This document shows, one piece after another, positions 41,463 through 51,765 of a stretch of DNA of 64,000 nt (within the stretch, counting starts at the first letter, position 1; each line of letters starts with the position of its first letter). This DNA comes from Euglena gracilis. Taxonomy: Eukaryota; Euglenida; Euglenophyceae; Euglenales. The position numbers and the translations under genes are program-made. The notes beneath the pieces were generated by a model. It had not been told where the DNA came from. It did no database searches and worked only from the letters and a program-made list of their open reading frames with translations. The stretch spans positions 49,517,847 through 49,581,846 of the forward strand of contig CP154954.1 of assembly GCA_039621445.1 (NCBI GenBank). The letters are read 5' to 3'.

Positions 41463-41470
41463 GCAGTCAA

Positions 41471-41625
41471 CATTAAACCGAATTTTTGAAATAACCCAGG
41501 GCAGGGCGGGTCCAGCCAAAATTTCCCTGCCGTATGTCTGAAAAAACCCAGGGGGGGTCCACCCAAAACTCCCAACCGTACTTCTGAAAAAATCCAGTGG
41601 GGTCCAACCAAAATTTCTGTAATGT
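41471..41625. repeat. About 50-bp minisatellite, right part
   Basis: Continuation of the array at 39950-40314 beyond the inserted family B element. Confidence 0.75.
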
Positions 41626-41845
41626 GTCTCCTTGCCGGCAATATGTTTTGCCCTGTAATCAGTGCAGCTGTAGCAACCTGTATGCCTAGCAATCCTCCCC
41701 CCAACCTCAGAAACTGCAAAACGCTTGCCGTCAGTCATCCATGATATTTTGCACTCAGCAATTGTGCCTTTTATCCCCTTTCATCCAAGGAGATTTTTGT
41801 TTCTGGGGTCACATTGGCACACTTTTTTTTACACAAAATACAGTC
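41626..41845. other. No supported gene
   Basis: A minus-strand frame here (with RHTGCYSCTDYRAKHIAGKE) looks protein-like but runs straight into the minisatellite. It is not supported as a gene. Confidence 0.35.
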
Positions 41846-41849
41846 CCAA

Positions 41850-41977
41850 ACCGGACGCCGGGTTTTGGACAGAACCGGCGTTCCTAACGCCGGGTTTTAG
41901 GACAGAACCGGCGTCCGGAAAACCCGTGGGGGGGGACGCCGGTTCTGTCCTGAACCCGGCGTCTCAAACGCCGGTTT
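41850..41977. repeat. GACGCCGGTTCTGTCC hairpin repeat, third copy
   Basis: Four direct and inverted copies of GGACGCCGG/CCGGCGTCC with CAGAACCGGCG, followed immediately by CCTAACCCTAACCC. Confidence 0.8.
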
Positions 41978-42410
41978 TAACCTAACCCTAACCCTAACTG
42001 TATCCCTAAGCACCTATGAACTGATTGTGGCGTGACTGGGGCGTGACTGTGGCGTGACTGTGGCGTGACTGTGGTGTGACTGGGGCGTGACTGGGGCGTT
42101 CCTGCGGTATGACTGGGGCGGGCGTGACTGGGCGTGACTGGGGCGTGACTGGGGCGTGACTGTGGTGTGACGCCCCTATCCCCAACCCCAACCCTAACCC
42201 TAACCGTATCCCTGAACATATCCCTTACCCAAACCGTATACCTCACCCTTACCCAAACCGTATCCTTAACCCTAACCCCAACCGTATCCCCAACCCTAAC
42301 CATATCCCTAACCCTAGCCTTATCCCCAACCCTATCCCTAACCCTAACCCTAACCCTGACCCTGACCCTAACCCTAACCATAACCCCAACCGTATCCCTA
42401 ACGGTTTTGA
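41978..42410. repeat. Telomere-like array split by an 11-bp minisatellite
   Basis: CCCTAA-type units at 41978-42010 and 42180-42410 surround a (GGCGTGACTGT)n array at 42027-42171. Variants CCGTATCCC and CCTTACCC are interspersed, as in the blocks at 11 and 14 kb. Confidence 0.85.
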
Positions 42411-42675
42411 ATTTTTTACAAAAATGGGACGTTTTTTTGACAGTTTTGAGGTCATTCCAATGTGTTTACGTGCATTTTCAGCCAAATTAAGAGCATCAAA
42501 TTTTGAGGGGGGGCATAACTTTCAAAAAGGGGGGGCAATGCAGCATTGGAGGTCAGGCCGACGGCCCGACCTCCGGAATCGTCATGGCCAATCATCCGCC
42601 TGGCCCAAATTTAAGCCCCCCCCCCCCACCGAAAATTTGATTCAGTAAATTTGACTCAAAATGCGCGGAAACACA

Positions 42676-43520
42676 TTGAAACCGTGTATTGGGGCTCTGG
42701 CTTCACGCCCGAACCGGCGTTCTGGACGCCGGTTCGGCGCAGAAATTTTTGCGCCGAACCGGCGTTCCAGAACGCCGGTTCGGGCGGGAAGACGGCGTCC
42801 AGGGGACCCAAAATAAAAAGTGCCAAAAAGTGTCCAAAATGGTTAGTAGACATGTGGTAATCACATCTGAGCAGTTTTTGGGGGGTATTTGGCCAGATAT
42901 GGGGGTATTTTGTGCAACAATTTCCATTTGGCCAAATTTGGGGAATTTTTGAAATAGAGTACCATGCAGCACGGCTGAAATCTAAGGCCATCTGCTGAAA
43001 GCCCTTGAGAAGAGCTTTCGATCGATGGGCAACATGGCTGGTGAAACATAGGAATTTCGACTTTGCAAACAGGGTCGGAAAATGCGATCGCCGATTTTCA
43101 GAGTGCTCTGCAGTGTAGCTGAGTTCTGAGGGTACCAAATGAAAGGTCTTGGTGAGAGCTTTCAATTGATATGCTGTATGGCACCTGAGGTGTGGGATTT
43201 CACAAATTAGGACATCAAATTTTGGAATGCACGATCGCTGAAAATAAGCGCTGGATGCATAATGGCTGAATCCTGTGGCCATCTGCCAAAAGCCCTTGAG
43301 AAGGGCTTTCGATCGATGGGTAACATGGCACCAGACGTGTGAAAACTTCAATCGGCCAGTCGACATGGCCCTTCGCCCAAAGGAGCCCAAAAATGCTCCA
43401 AAATGTTCGAAAAATGGGTATTTAGGCCGAAATTGGCCTGGATTCCTTGAACGCCGGTTCGGGCGTGAAGCCAGAGCCCCTAATCCACGGTTTCAACAAC
43501 TGTGTCCAGAACGCCGGTTC
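42676..43520. repeat. Dispersed repeat R with AACGCCGGTTCGGGC hairpins
   Basis: A long dispersed repeat whose ends are hairpins of GAACGCCGGTTCGGGCGTGAAGCC. The body contains CAACAATTTCCATTTGGCC and GCCCTTGAGAAGAGCTTTCG. About 400 bp recur in inverted orientation at 60240-60690 and 63080-63475, and the 43300-43520 part recurs at 56880-57520. Open frames in it differ between copies, so it is treated as non-coding. Confidence 0.8.
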
Positions 43521-43834
43521 GGGCGTGAAGCCGTGTTCCAGAACGCCAGTTCGGGCTGCCGCCCGAACCGGCGTTCTGGAACACGGCTTCACGCCCGAAC
43601 CGGCGTTCTGGACACAGTTTTCGTATCAGAATTGACCTTGAAACTGTCAAAAAAAAGTCACATATTCAAAAAAAGGAGAAAGGATTGCCAAAACCCACAC
43701 CATGATGAACTTAGTCGGCCTGCGGCCTCCTGGGGGGGGACCCCCCCCTAAAATAACAAAATCCCTTTGTGTGTACAAGGCAAGGATGGCCAAACACACA
43801 CCCTGATGAACTTGATGAAGGTGTTTGGTAGGTA

Positions 43835-44187
43835 CCATCCCCCCCCCATTAACCACCACCCGGAAGACCGAAAATGGGGGAGAGGAACACAAAGGGGGAC
43901 GGAACACAATGGGGGGGGTACCCAGGTCCCATTCCCAGACCCGACCGAACAGTCCAAAAGGGGTCATTTTTGGCAACTTTTTGGATGTTTGCAATAAATG
44001 GTCAATTTTCAGCACATTTGCCAAATATCACTTTTTGAAAACGTCCCAAAAACGTCGATTTTTGAGCATTTTTTGGGAAATTCTTTAGAAAAAGTGTTAT
44101 GACAGTGAGCTACCATCCCCCCCCCATTATGTACCTCCCCCCAGGGGGTACATAATTGGGGGGGGTACATAATGGGGGGGGGGATGG
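43835..44187. mobile_element. TA element with CCATCCCCC ends, 353 bp
   Basis: Flanked by TA at 43833-43834 and 44188-44189, with ends CCATCCCCCCCCCATTA and (reverse complement of right) CCATCCCCCCCCCCATTATG. The central 200 bp (GTCATTTTTGGCAACTTT to GTGTTATGACAGTGAGC) is shared with the element at 56979-57337, although the two have different terminal motifs. Confidence 0.75.
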
Positions 44188-44653
44188 TAACATAGCCCCT
44201 CTGTATGTTCCACAGGTTTGGCCAAAGAGTTTGTATGCTTCTTTGAAATGGGAAACCATGGAGGTCGTTTCTACTGACCACATTGGTTGTTACCGACCAC
44301 TGGGTCACGGTACTGAAAAAAACACCAAAATAAACCAGCTCGGGGGGGGGGGGGCAAGGTTCCCGAGCTATTTCCTTTCCCCAAACTCGGACAGCCCAAA
44401 AGTGGTTCTTTCTGGCTACTTTGAGTTGTTTGAAAGACATCATGAAAAAGTGCTTTGGCAGTGAACTATTCTTGTCCCCCCACATGGAACAAAGTGGCAC
44501 AGTCGCAAACCAGTCAAAAAGGGGGTTGTATGTGGGCCAGCCGGATGTGGGGCTCTAGGCGGTAGACTGGGGGGGGGGGGGTCCTGGGTGGTCGGCCGAC
44601 TAGTCGGCCGACCACCCAATTGGTCGGCCGACTAGGCCTGGTCGGCAGCTAGT

Positions 44654-45892
44654 GGCCCCGGGCGGAATATTGGCCATGCTAGTTCTGGAGGTCGGGCCGA
44701 CCTATGGTCGGCCCGACCATGGTCGGACCGACCTCTGGAGGTCGACAGAAATGGCCACTGTACCGCATTACCCCCCCCCTTTTTCAAAGGACTTTTGACT
44801 ATAGGTCGGGCCGACCTGGTCGGGCCGACCTGTTTGGGTTACCGACCATATGGTCGGCCCGACCAATTGGAGGTCGGGCCGACCACATGGTCGATAGAAA
44901 CGACCTCAATGGTTTTCCTTTTCAAAAGCATCCAAAACCTTGGCCAAACCCTGTGGAGCATAAAAAGCGCAATTTTAGCACAAAAAGAATCCCTGATGGC
45001 ATCAACCTATGGTAAAAAGGAATTTCTGACGTTATTTGAAGGAGTAGGGTTAGGGTTACGACTCTTATCCAAACAGCAGAACATTTCCCGCTCAACGTTG
45101 TTAGATTGGTCTCTACAGGTACCCAGCGAACCCAAAGAGCGCCCAACTAGGGTTAAAAACATGGGGGGACCCGAGCGAGGCGCCGAAGGCGCCGAGCGAG
45201 GGTCCCCCCATGTGTATTAACCCTAGTTGGGCGGCTCTTTGGGGTAGCTGGTACCTTGTAGGGGCCAATTTATCACGTTTCTGAACAGCCGGCTACAAAC
45301 ATCACAAATTTTTCTGGCCTCAAAGAAGATACTTGTTTTGGCCATCATTGCCTTGCACACAGAAGGGGATTTTGTTATTTTAGGCGGGGGGGTCCGGGGG
45401 GGGGGGGGCGGCAGCCCCCCCCGGAGGAGGCCGTAGGCCGACTAAGTTCGCGTTTTTCAATTTTTTTCAATGTGGGATGAAAGAGCTGGGTTAGGGTTAC
45501 GGTCAGGGTCAGGGTTAGGGTCAGGGTCAGGGTCAGGGGTAGGGGTGGGGTTAGGGTTTGGGCATTGCACACCAAAGGAATTTTTGTCATTGGCCATGGA
45601 TCACACCTGATTTAGCCATTTTTCACAATTTTTTGGAATTTGGGACGTTTTTTGACGTTTCTAAGGACATTCCGATGGGTTTACGTTCATTTCGAATTGA
45701 AATAAGAGAATCAAATTTTTGAGGGGGGGGGCTTAAATTTCCAAAAAAGGGGGGGGTATTGCGGATTATTGGAGGTCGGGCCGACCTGGTCGGCCCGACC
45801 TCCAGAGGTCGATAAGCCATGGCCAAAGGTCGGCCCGACCTAGGTCGGCCCGACCTCCAGAAGTAGCATGGCCAGGAATTCGCACGGAGCCG
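44654..45892. mobile_element. Family B element nested in a longer element
   Basis: A 1,239-bp insertion with ends GGCCCCGGGCGGAATATTGG and (reverse complement of right) CGGCTCCGTGCGAATTCCTG. It is flanked by the perfect 8-bp duplication CAGCTAGT at 44646-44653 and 45893-45900. The opposite arm of the host element, near 47200, carries the same sequence with a single CAGCTAGT and no insertion, so the event is documented within the window. Inside are the family GGTCGGGCCGACC palindromes, part of the GGCCGACTAAGTT minisatellite, a short TTAGGG-type stretch (45493-45560) and another inverted repeat. Confidence 0.92.
45114..45262. repeat. Inverted repeat with CCCAACTAGGGTTAA arms
   Basis: CTACAGGTACCCAGCGAAC through CATGGGGGGACCC is mirrored by GGGTCCCCCCATG through GGTACCTTGTAG, around a GCGAGGCGCCGAAGGCGCC centre. 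Arms are about 60 bp. Its GGTACC ends recall the GGTACTTGT fold-back elements at 46.8 and 48.7 kb, but no target duplication is visible. Confidence 0.75.
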
Positions 45893-46290
45893 CAGCTAGT
45901 TGGCGAGACGGGGGGGGGGGGGTAGTGGGTGGTCGGCGGATTAGTCAGCCGACCACCCACTCTAATGTAGTTACGGGCCAGTCTCGCCGACTTTTTATGA
46001 AGAAAATTGCATGCAAACTAGTCGGTGGCTAGTCGGTGGTCATAAAAATGGTCTGTGGCGGGCCCAAACCACCCGGAAATGGTCCGGATGGGTCCAAATA
46101 AGTGCCTTACACCAACAGGAACACCCTCAGATGGAAATCCTTGGTCGGTGGGGGGTCGGTGGGCCCTTGATGGGGTCCGGAGGGGTAAAAAACCAATGAC
46201 GAAACAGGGATTACATGAAAATCCTTTAGAAATGCAAGCATTCTGCATCACGACAGGCTGAAAACTCCCCCCTCCACCCCCATCCGAGCC

Positions 46291-46680
46291 TCAGATAACA
46301 AAATCCCTTCTGTGTTGGCATCATGCTCGGGGGCTAAGTCGTTTTGTGGCCCCCTTTGGCATAGGCGGGGGGGCCCCGCCCCCCCCCCCCCGCACCCCCC
46401 CCTCAAATAACAAAATCCCTTCTATGTTGGCAACATACTCCGGGGTTAAGTCGTTTTTGTGGCTCACTTTGGCATAGGCGGGGGGGGGGGCCCCCCCCCC
46501 CCCCCCCCGCACCCCCCTCAAATAACAAAATCCCTTCTATGTTGTCAACATACTCCGGGGTTAAGTCGTTTTTGTGGCTCACTTTGGCATAGGCAGGGGG
46601 GGCTCCGCCCCCCCCCCCCCCCCCCTGAAATAACAAAATCCCTTCTATGTTGGCAATATACTTGGAGGGCTAAGTCCTTT
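46291..46680. repeat. Tandem repeat of about 114 bp, four copies
   Basis: AATAACAAAATCCCTTCT starts copies at about 46295, 46406, 46520 and 46629. Units contain AAGTCGTTTTTGTGGCTCAC and expand or contract in a central G/C run. Confidence 0.9.
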
Positions 46681-46846
46681 TTGTGCAAAATTTGACTTAT
46701 ATTGACTTATATACAACGGGGAGAGGTGTTCTTTTGCCAAAAGTGGCCCAAAATGGACACTTTGCCCCCAGTTTTTTGCATATTCACCCTCGATTGGGGG
46801 TTCTGGAGCCATTTGGGTGGGTTTTGACTGGTGTTGAGGTGATTTG

Positions 46847-47079
46847 GGTACTTGTCTGTTATCGCACGACATACCCCCCCCTTTTGGTTATCGCACGACA
46901 CCTTATTTTTAGTCCTATGGGGTTATTGAAGGAGTAGGGTTAGGTGCGCACAGGCCATGTAGCGCAACATGGCTTGTGCGCACCTAACCCTACTCCTTCA
47001 ATAACCCCATATTAACCCAAAAAAAGGGCGTCGTGCGATAACCAAAAGGGGGTATGTCGTGCGATAACAGACAAGTACC
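46847..47079. mobile_element. Fold-back element with GGTACTTGTCTG ends and 8-bp duplication
   Basis: A 233-bp, nearly complete palindrome flanked by the perfect 8-bp direct repeat GTGATTTG (46839-46846 and 47080-47087). The arms contain two TTATCGCACGAC units and an inner GGGGTTATTGAAGGAGTAGG block. The centre is a GTGCGCAC palindrome. Non-coding. Confidence 0.9.
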
Positions 47080-47279
47080 GTGATTTGGACAAAAAATTTT
47101 TTCTCAGTGGGGGGGCTTAAAAGCCGGCGAAACTGGCCCGCAACTACATTAGAGTGGGTGCTCGTGCGCCCAGTAGGCCGACCACCTCCCCCCCCCCCCC
47201 GTCTCGCCGACTAGCTGCCGACCAGGCCTAGTCGGCCGACCACCCAGCCCCCCCCCCCAGTCTACCGTCTGGCACTCGG

Positions 47280-47482
47280 ATGTGGCAACAACCCCCACCG
47301 TCCTGCTAGTGATCACTGATCCCTCTTCTGATCCTGTTGGCAGAATAGACGGTGCTGTGGCAATGCTGGTAGAAGGCAGAAAGCTCGTTGTTGGCAATGC
47401 ATTGGTGACAGCACTGCACATGAGGACCAGGCAGACATTTGACAAGAATCAGAGCAAAGACTATTGTTTTTTTTTTGGAATA
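47280..47482 (+). other. Coding-like segment cut by a TA element
   Basis: The frame contains TVLLVITDPSSDPVGRIDGA and LVEGRKLVVGNALVTALHMR without low complexity and ends where the TA element at 47483 begins. The opposite strand is also open. No family was recognised and no continuation was found beyond the insertion, so a gene fragment is only a possibility. Confidence 0.25.
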
Positions 47483-47841
47483 CCATGACCCCCCTTGCTG
47501 TTCCCGTCCTATGGATCCCTTTTGGGTGTATGGGAACAGCAAGGGGGGGGAGCTCCCACCTTGCTGTTCCCATGGGCCATGAACTAACCAACCAAGTTAG
47601 ACCCAAAAGGCCACCTAAAATGCCAAAATGAAGCCTTTATGGTTCACATGCTTGAAAATTGAACCTCCACAACACCCATTTTGGTGTTGGTTTAGAGTTT
47701 GATGGACTAAAACCAACCAAAAAATTCCCTTTTTCTCTCTTTCTTCCAAGAATCCCTGGCAAAAAGTGCCCTGACACTGTACTGTTCCCGTCCCCCCAAT
47801 GGGAACAGTAAGGGGGTGAACAGTAAGGGGGAGGGGCATGG
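47483..47841. mobile_element. TA element with CCATGACCCCCC ends, 359 bp
   Basis: TA at 47481-47482 and 47842-47843. Left end CCATGACCCCCCTTGCTG and right end GGGGGAGGGGCATGG, with mirrored GCTGTTCCCGTCC/GGGAACAGC sub-repeats near both ends. It has the same length (359 bp) and layout as 56979-57337, but most of the interior differs. Confidence 0.75.
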
Positions 47842-48719
47842 TAGCAACGTCCAACAGCAAAAAAAACACCCCAAAGTTCAATGAAAAGTTGAGTTCTTGA
47901 TGTGAGAAATTGAAGAAAAAAAACCACAAAGAATGTGGTGAGTAAATTACACACATTTTTTCTTTCCAAAATCTCGGGAGTACCCCCCCTTCTTCCACGC
48001 CAATGAATGGCACACGCAGCCGTCGACCAAGATGGTGTTGTTGTCGTCTGACTGAGGACAAACTGGAGGACTTCTGAAGCAAAAAAACTGTGTCTTGGAT
48101 GCATACTCCGTCCTGAGCACTGTGTTTTGGACACAGGACTCAGGACGGGGGGGGATGCACTAGCGAGTGGGAAAAAATTAGTTCCCACTTGAAATGCCCA
48201 TTTTTGGCAACAAAATCAGAAAAAAACACACATTGCCACATTACACAACGGAATCTCATAGATTTGCCCACCGGTCTCAATGATTTTGACGAAAGGTCCC
48301 AGGCGTTTTGGCAAAAAAAGCCCCAAATTATGGGGAAAATGGTCAAAAATTTTGGCAAGAAGTCCCAAAATTGTGAGTGTCAGTTGAAACACCCTGCCCA
48401 CAGGTGAACGCCATTGCCCACAGGTCAACTCTGTGAATGAACTTAAGTGTGACTGGCGGGGGATGCCGACACCCCCCCCTTCCCACCCTCCAGTGACAAA
48501 AGCCCATTGGGTGTACCGTACCAAGGGTATTAATCCAATCAAATTTTTTCTCTCCGCACAAGACAGCCCAAATACCATCTCGCCGCCCTTCGGGCGGCCA
48601 AACAAGTCCAGAACTCATGGGTCGGAGGGGGCGAAAATCTTCTTTTTTAAAATTGGGGTTGTTGTTTGTGAATATCTCCAGCCGCCCTTCGGGCGGCAAC
48701 AAGAAACACATGTACCTTG

Positions 48720-48946
48720 GGTACTTGTTCGCTGCACGACCGCCAGTGAAATTTTTCTAAGTCGGATTTTGTAGGGTTATTGAAGGAGTAGTGCGCAATT
48801 GGCCACGTTGCGCTACATGGCAATGTTGCGCAACAGGGCCATGTGCGCAAAATGGCCATGTTGCGCAACATGGCCATGTGCGCACCTAACCCTACTCCTT
48901 CAAATAACCCCATAATTCACTGGCGGTCGTGCAGCGAACAAGTACC
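48720..48946. mobile_element. Fold-back element with GGTACTTGTTCG ends and 8-bp duplication
   Basis: A 227-bp element flanked by the perfect 8-bp duplication GTACCTTG (48712-48719 and 48947-48954). Outer arms read GGTACTTGTTCGCTGCACGA and the inner block is again GGTTATTGAAGGAGTAG. The centre is a run of CATGTTGCGCAACATGGCC-type palindromes. It shares ends and core with 46847-47079, but the intervening arm sequence is different. Confidence 0.9.
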
Positions 48947-48954
48947 GTACCTTG

Positions 48955-49595
48955 ACCTTCTGAAATTAATGTTTTCAAAAAGCACACCATTTCTGTTAAC
49001 AGATTTGGCCTTTTGGGGGAATTTTTTTTGGAAAAATGCATTTCCAGCCACCACCACCAGCCACCACCAGCCACCCTTCGGGCGGCAATGGATTGGGGGG
49101 GATTTTCCGCAGGGAGGGGGGATGTTGTGTCAAAAAAAATGGAGGGCGGCCTGACCTCCATTGGTAGCTCTAAAGGTCGGGCTGACCGTGTTCAAAAATC
49201 TGCACTGAACAAGGACTTTGTCATTGGGGGGGCGGTGCCCGGGGGGGGGGGGGGGTTGGCCTGCCCTTAGGCCCCCTGAATAAATCCAACACTCATTTGC
49301 ACATCTCACAGTTTCCAGGATATTTTGCCATAATTTTGAAAAAAAAATGTGTACTTTGTAAAATGCATTTTTGAAAAAATTGTGTACTTTTTTGCCATAA
49401 TTTTGAACACTTTGCCAAAAATTTCGAACAATACTTTTAACTGCTTTGTCAGAGGTTCGGGACTCCGTGGTCTGGCAGTTTTGGGACTTGCCAATTTTTT
49501 TTATTCCTTTGCCTGCAGTGTATATTTATTTTTTTGAATGCCTGTCCATCCAAACGCCGGCATGCCTGGCAGCTCATTTAAACCGAAGCCAAAAA
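48955..49595. other. No supported gene
   Basis: T-rich and mixed DNA. The CGCCCTTCGGGCGG hairpin seen at 48590 and 48680 recurs near 49072. Nothing else is recognised. Confidence 0.4.
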
Positions 49596-49599
49596 TATT

Positions 49600-49986
49600 T
49601 TAAAATTTTCCAAAATATTTTTGTTTTGAAAAGGGCAAAAAAGTAAAAATACACCAGAGGCTTTTGAATTTCCTTTCCAATGACGTTGTATGGAATGTGC
49701 AACTCTGACTGACAGAGTAGCTGAGGCTTGAAGAGGTGAAGGGCAAGGTGGGTGTAGCAGCAAATGGAAGTGATGTAGTCAATGCGGAGGAGGGTGCACT
49801 CACAGTTGCTTGATAACCCTGCAGTGTCTTGTTGTTGTGAGGGACTGTGGCAAGGTTTGTAACAAATGCACCATAGAACTTGTTGTCCACTCTCCCATCA
49901 GCTCGGTCAAGAGTCGACGCATGCAAATCACCCTCTGCAGCCACTGTTGGCCTCAAAAATTCGTTCTCAAAAGAAGTGAGTTTCAC
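49600..49986 (-). pseudogene. Fragment of an unrecognised conserved protein, copy 2
   Basis: The minus-strand frame contains TSFENEFLRPTVA, then LDRADGRVDNKFYGAFV, matching the fragment at 36013-36291 with mainly silent differences. Beyond the shared part it continues with a serine/threonine-rich tail (SAPSSALTTSLPFAATPTLP) not shared with copy 1. The start and the true end are unknown. Neighbouring sequence gives no functional hint. Confidence 0.5.
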
Positions 49987-50640
49987 AAGTGGAGGAGAGT
50001 TGAAAACAACTTGACCATGACTTGGGATGTAAGGCTAGAGCGTAAGAACAAAACAGAAACATGTGTACGGCTGGGATCCAACCTGACCAACGGCGGAATA
50101 GGTTGTCATAGCTCAAAGGAATTGCCAATATAGAGAAAGTCGTCGCGTTTTCGGTTTTTTTTATGTTAGCCGTTCGTTTTTTTTAAAAAAAACCAGTTTA
50201 ACCGTCACGGGTTACCCTACGTGAGGAAATCGTGATTTATCGTTCCATGGAATTTCTCGTGAGAACTTTTTTTTGAGAAACTGAAACAACTGAGAACCGG
50301 GTTCACTTTCGTTTTCATCATTCGGAAGAATGGGAAAATAACACGATGCTCGCCACTTGGAAAACGGGATTGGGACACGATTTCATTGTCATGAATACCG
50401 TCATGTTTACAAACACGTTTTCCAAGGCATGGTGTGGCCTGAACACGTTTTTGATTAATGTTGAAACCGTGTCTGGGAACTCCAGCTTCACGCGCCAACT
50501 GCGCCAACTGGCGTCCGGGACGGCTCTGAGTTTTCACGAAATGTAATTTCACGAACAATGAACAGTGATACATACTTTCATTGCCATATTATGTAATTGC
50601 ATTGAGCGAAAAGTGATATATTTTTGTGAAAGCAAAAAAC
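49987..50640. other. No supported gene
   Basis: Unique-looking DNA with no motif. The frame 50217-50573 on the minus strand is moderately long but unsupported. Confidence 0.4.
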
Positions 50641-50739
50641 ACGGCAGTAAAAACCAGAAGCCTGCTCACTGTTCGTCGCGAAGCAGCCGGGAGGCCCCCC
50701 CATGGATGCCAAACTTCTCTGAAAGGGGGAGAAACAACG

Positions 50740-51050
50740 GGCCCAAAACGGTTACACCAAACTGGCCCCAAGATGTGCCATCAAACCGTTCCACCACCCC
50801 AAGGTGTGGCATCAAACTGTCCCAAAGTTGTTGCACAAAACTGGCTCCAAGTTGTGGCACCAAACTACGGCATCAAACTGGCCCAGAACTGTGGCACCAA
50901 ACTGGTCCCCACTTGTGACACCAAACTGGACCAAATTGTGGCCCCAAGATGTGACATCAAAATGTGGATCCCGAACTGCGGCTCCAAGCTGGCCCTGAGA
51001 TCTAGCACCAAACTGGCCCAAAAATGTTGCCCTGAGCTAGAACAGATTTG
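50740..51050. repeat. CCAAACTGGCCCCAAGATGTG minisatellite, left part
   Basis: Diverged units of 24-33 bp (GGCACCAAACTGGCCCAAGTTGTG type). On the plus strand they encode a repeating T-K-L-A-x-x-C-G-like peptide, on the minus strand a Q-F-G-A-like one. Open frames here are repeat artefacts. Confidence 0.8.
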
Positions 51051-51078
51051 GGGATGACAATCCCCTTTTCCCTAGGGG

Positions 51079-51123
51079 TCAGCTTCGCTCTTACCCTAAA
51101 GAGATAAGAACTCGGCGACCCCC
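51079..51123. repeat. Stem-loop module, second copy
   Basis: AGCTTCGCTCTTACCC, TAAAG, AGATAAGAACTCGGCGACC corresponds to 13779-13827. It interrupts the minisatellite together with about 240 bp of unrelated DNA, including a fragment of the CATATAAGACCCC element (51116-51180). Confidence 0.5.
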
Positions 51124-51279
51124 ATATACGACCCCCCCCCTGGGATTTTGGCTCCGGGGGGGTCTCATATGGGGGGGGGATCAAACCAAAGTCGCTGCCG
51201 GCTGAACGGACAGAATTAAAAGGCGTCGTGACCGAAGGCATACCCGGCCCAGGGTTCGAGCCAGAGGGTTTTGGACAGG

Positions 51280-51765
51280 ACCCTCTAAAATATAAAACAG
51301 GCACCACCTGTGTCACAAAACTTGCCCGAGATGGGGCACAAAACTGCCCACAAGCTGGGGCACCAAACTCGCCCCAAACTGTGGGTGACCAACCTGTGGC
51401 ACCAAAATGTTGCCCCCACCTGTTGCACCAAACTGGCCCCAAAATCAAAGTGGACACAAAATGTTTCCCCCATCTGTGGCCAAGGTCTGTGGCCCACAGC
51501 TGTGCCCAAGATGTGCCAGCAATGGCCAAGATTTGTGGCCCAGTAAAATGTGCCAGGAAATTGGAGCCAAAATGCTTCCCCCAACCATGGCCAAGATGTG
51601 TGGTATCAAGATGTTGCCCCAAGCTGTGGCACAAAACTGCCCCAAGATGTGCACCAAAATGTCCCCAAAATGGTGATGTGCACCAAGATGTGCACCAAAA
51701 TGTTTCCCCATCTGTGGCCAAGAGGTGGCCTCCAAGATGCGGCACCAAAATGGGGGAGGGGGGTG
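51280..51765. repeat. CCAAACTGGCCCCAAGATGTG minisatellite, right part
   Basis: Continuation of the array at 50740 after a 230-bp interruption, with extra GTGGCCAAGATTTGTGG variants. It produces overlapping frames of up to 260 codons on both strands. Confidence 0.8.

Larger units (their letters stand above)
44561..47266. mobile_element. 2.7-kb long-terminal-inverted-repeat element, interrupted
   Basis: Ends GGTAGACTGGGGGGG at 44561 and its complement at 47266 open into arms of about 150-185 bp (CTGGGTGGTCGGCCGAC, GGCGAGACGGGG, CCCACTCTAATGTAGTT). The left arm is split by a family B insertion between 44653 and 45901; the right arm (47122-47266) is intact. Between the arms lie a 114-bp tandem repeat and a fold-back element. 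No target duplication of the outer element was identified and no coding sequence is recognised. Confidence 0.7.

Noticed and set aside
51240-51270. GGTTCGAGCC resembling a tRNA B box
   Set aside because: No matching A box, acceptor stem or T-arm pairing was found around it.
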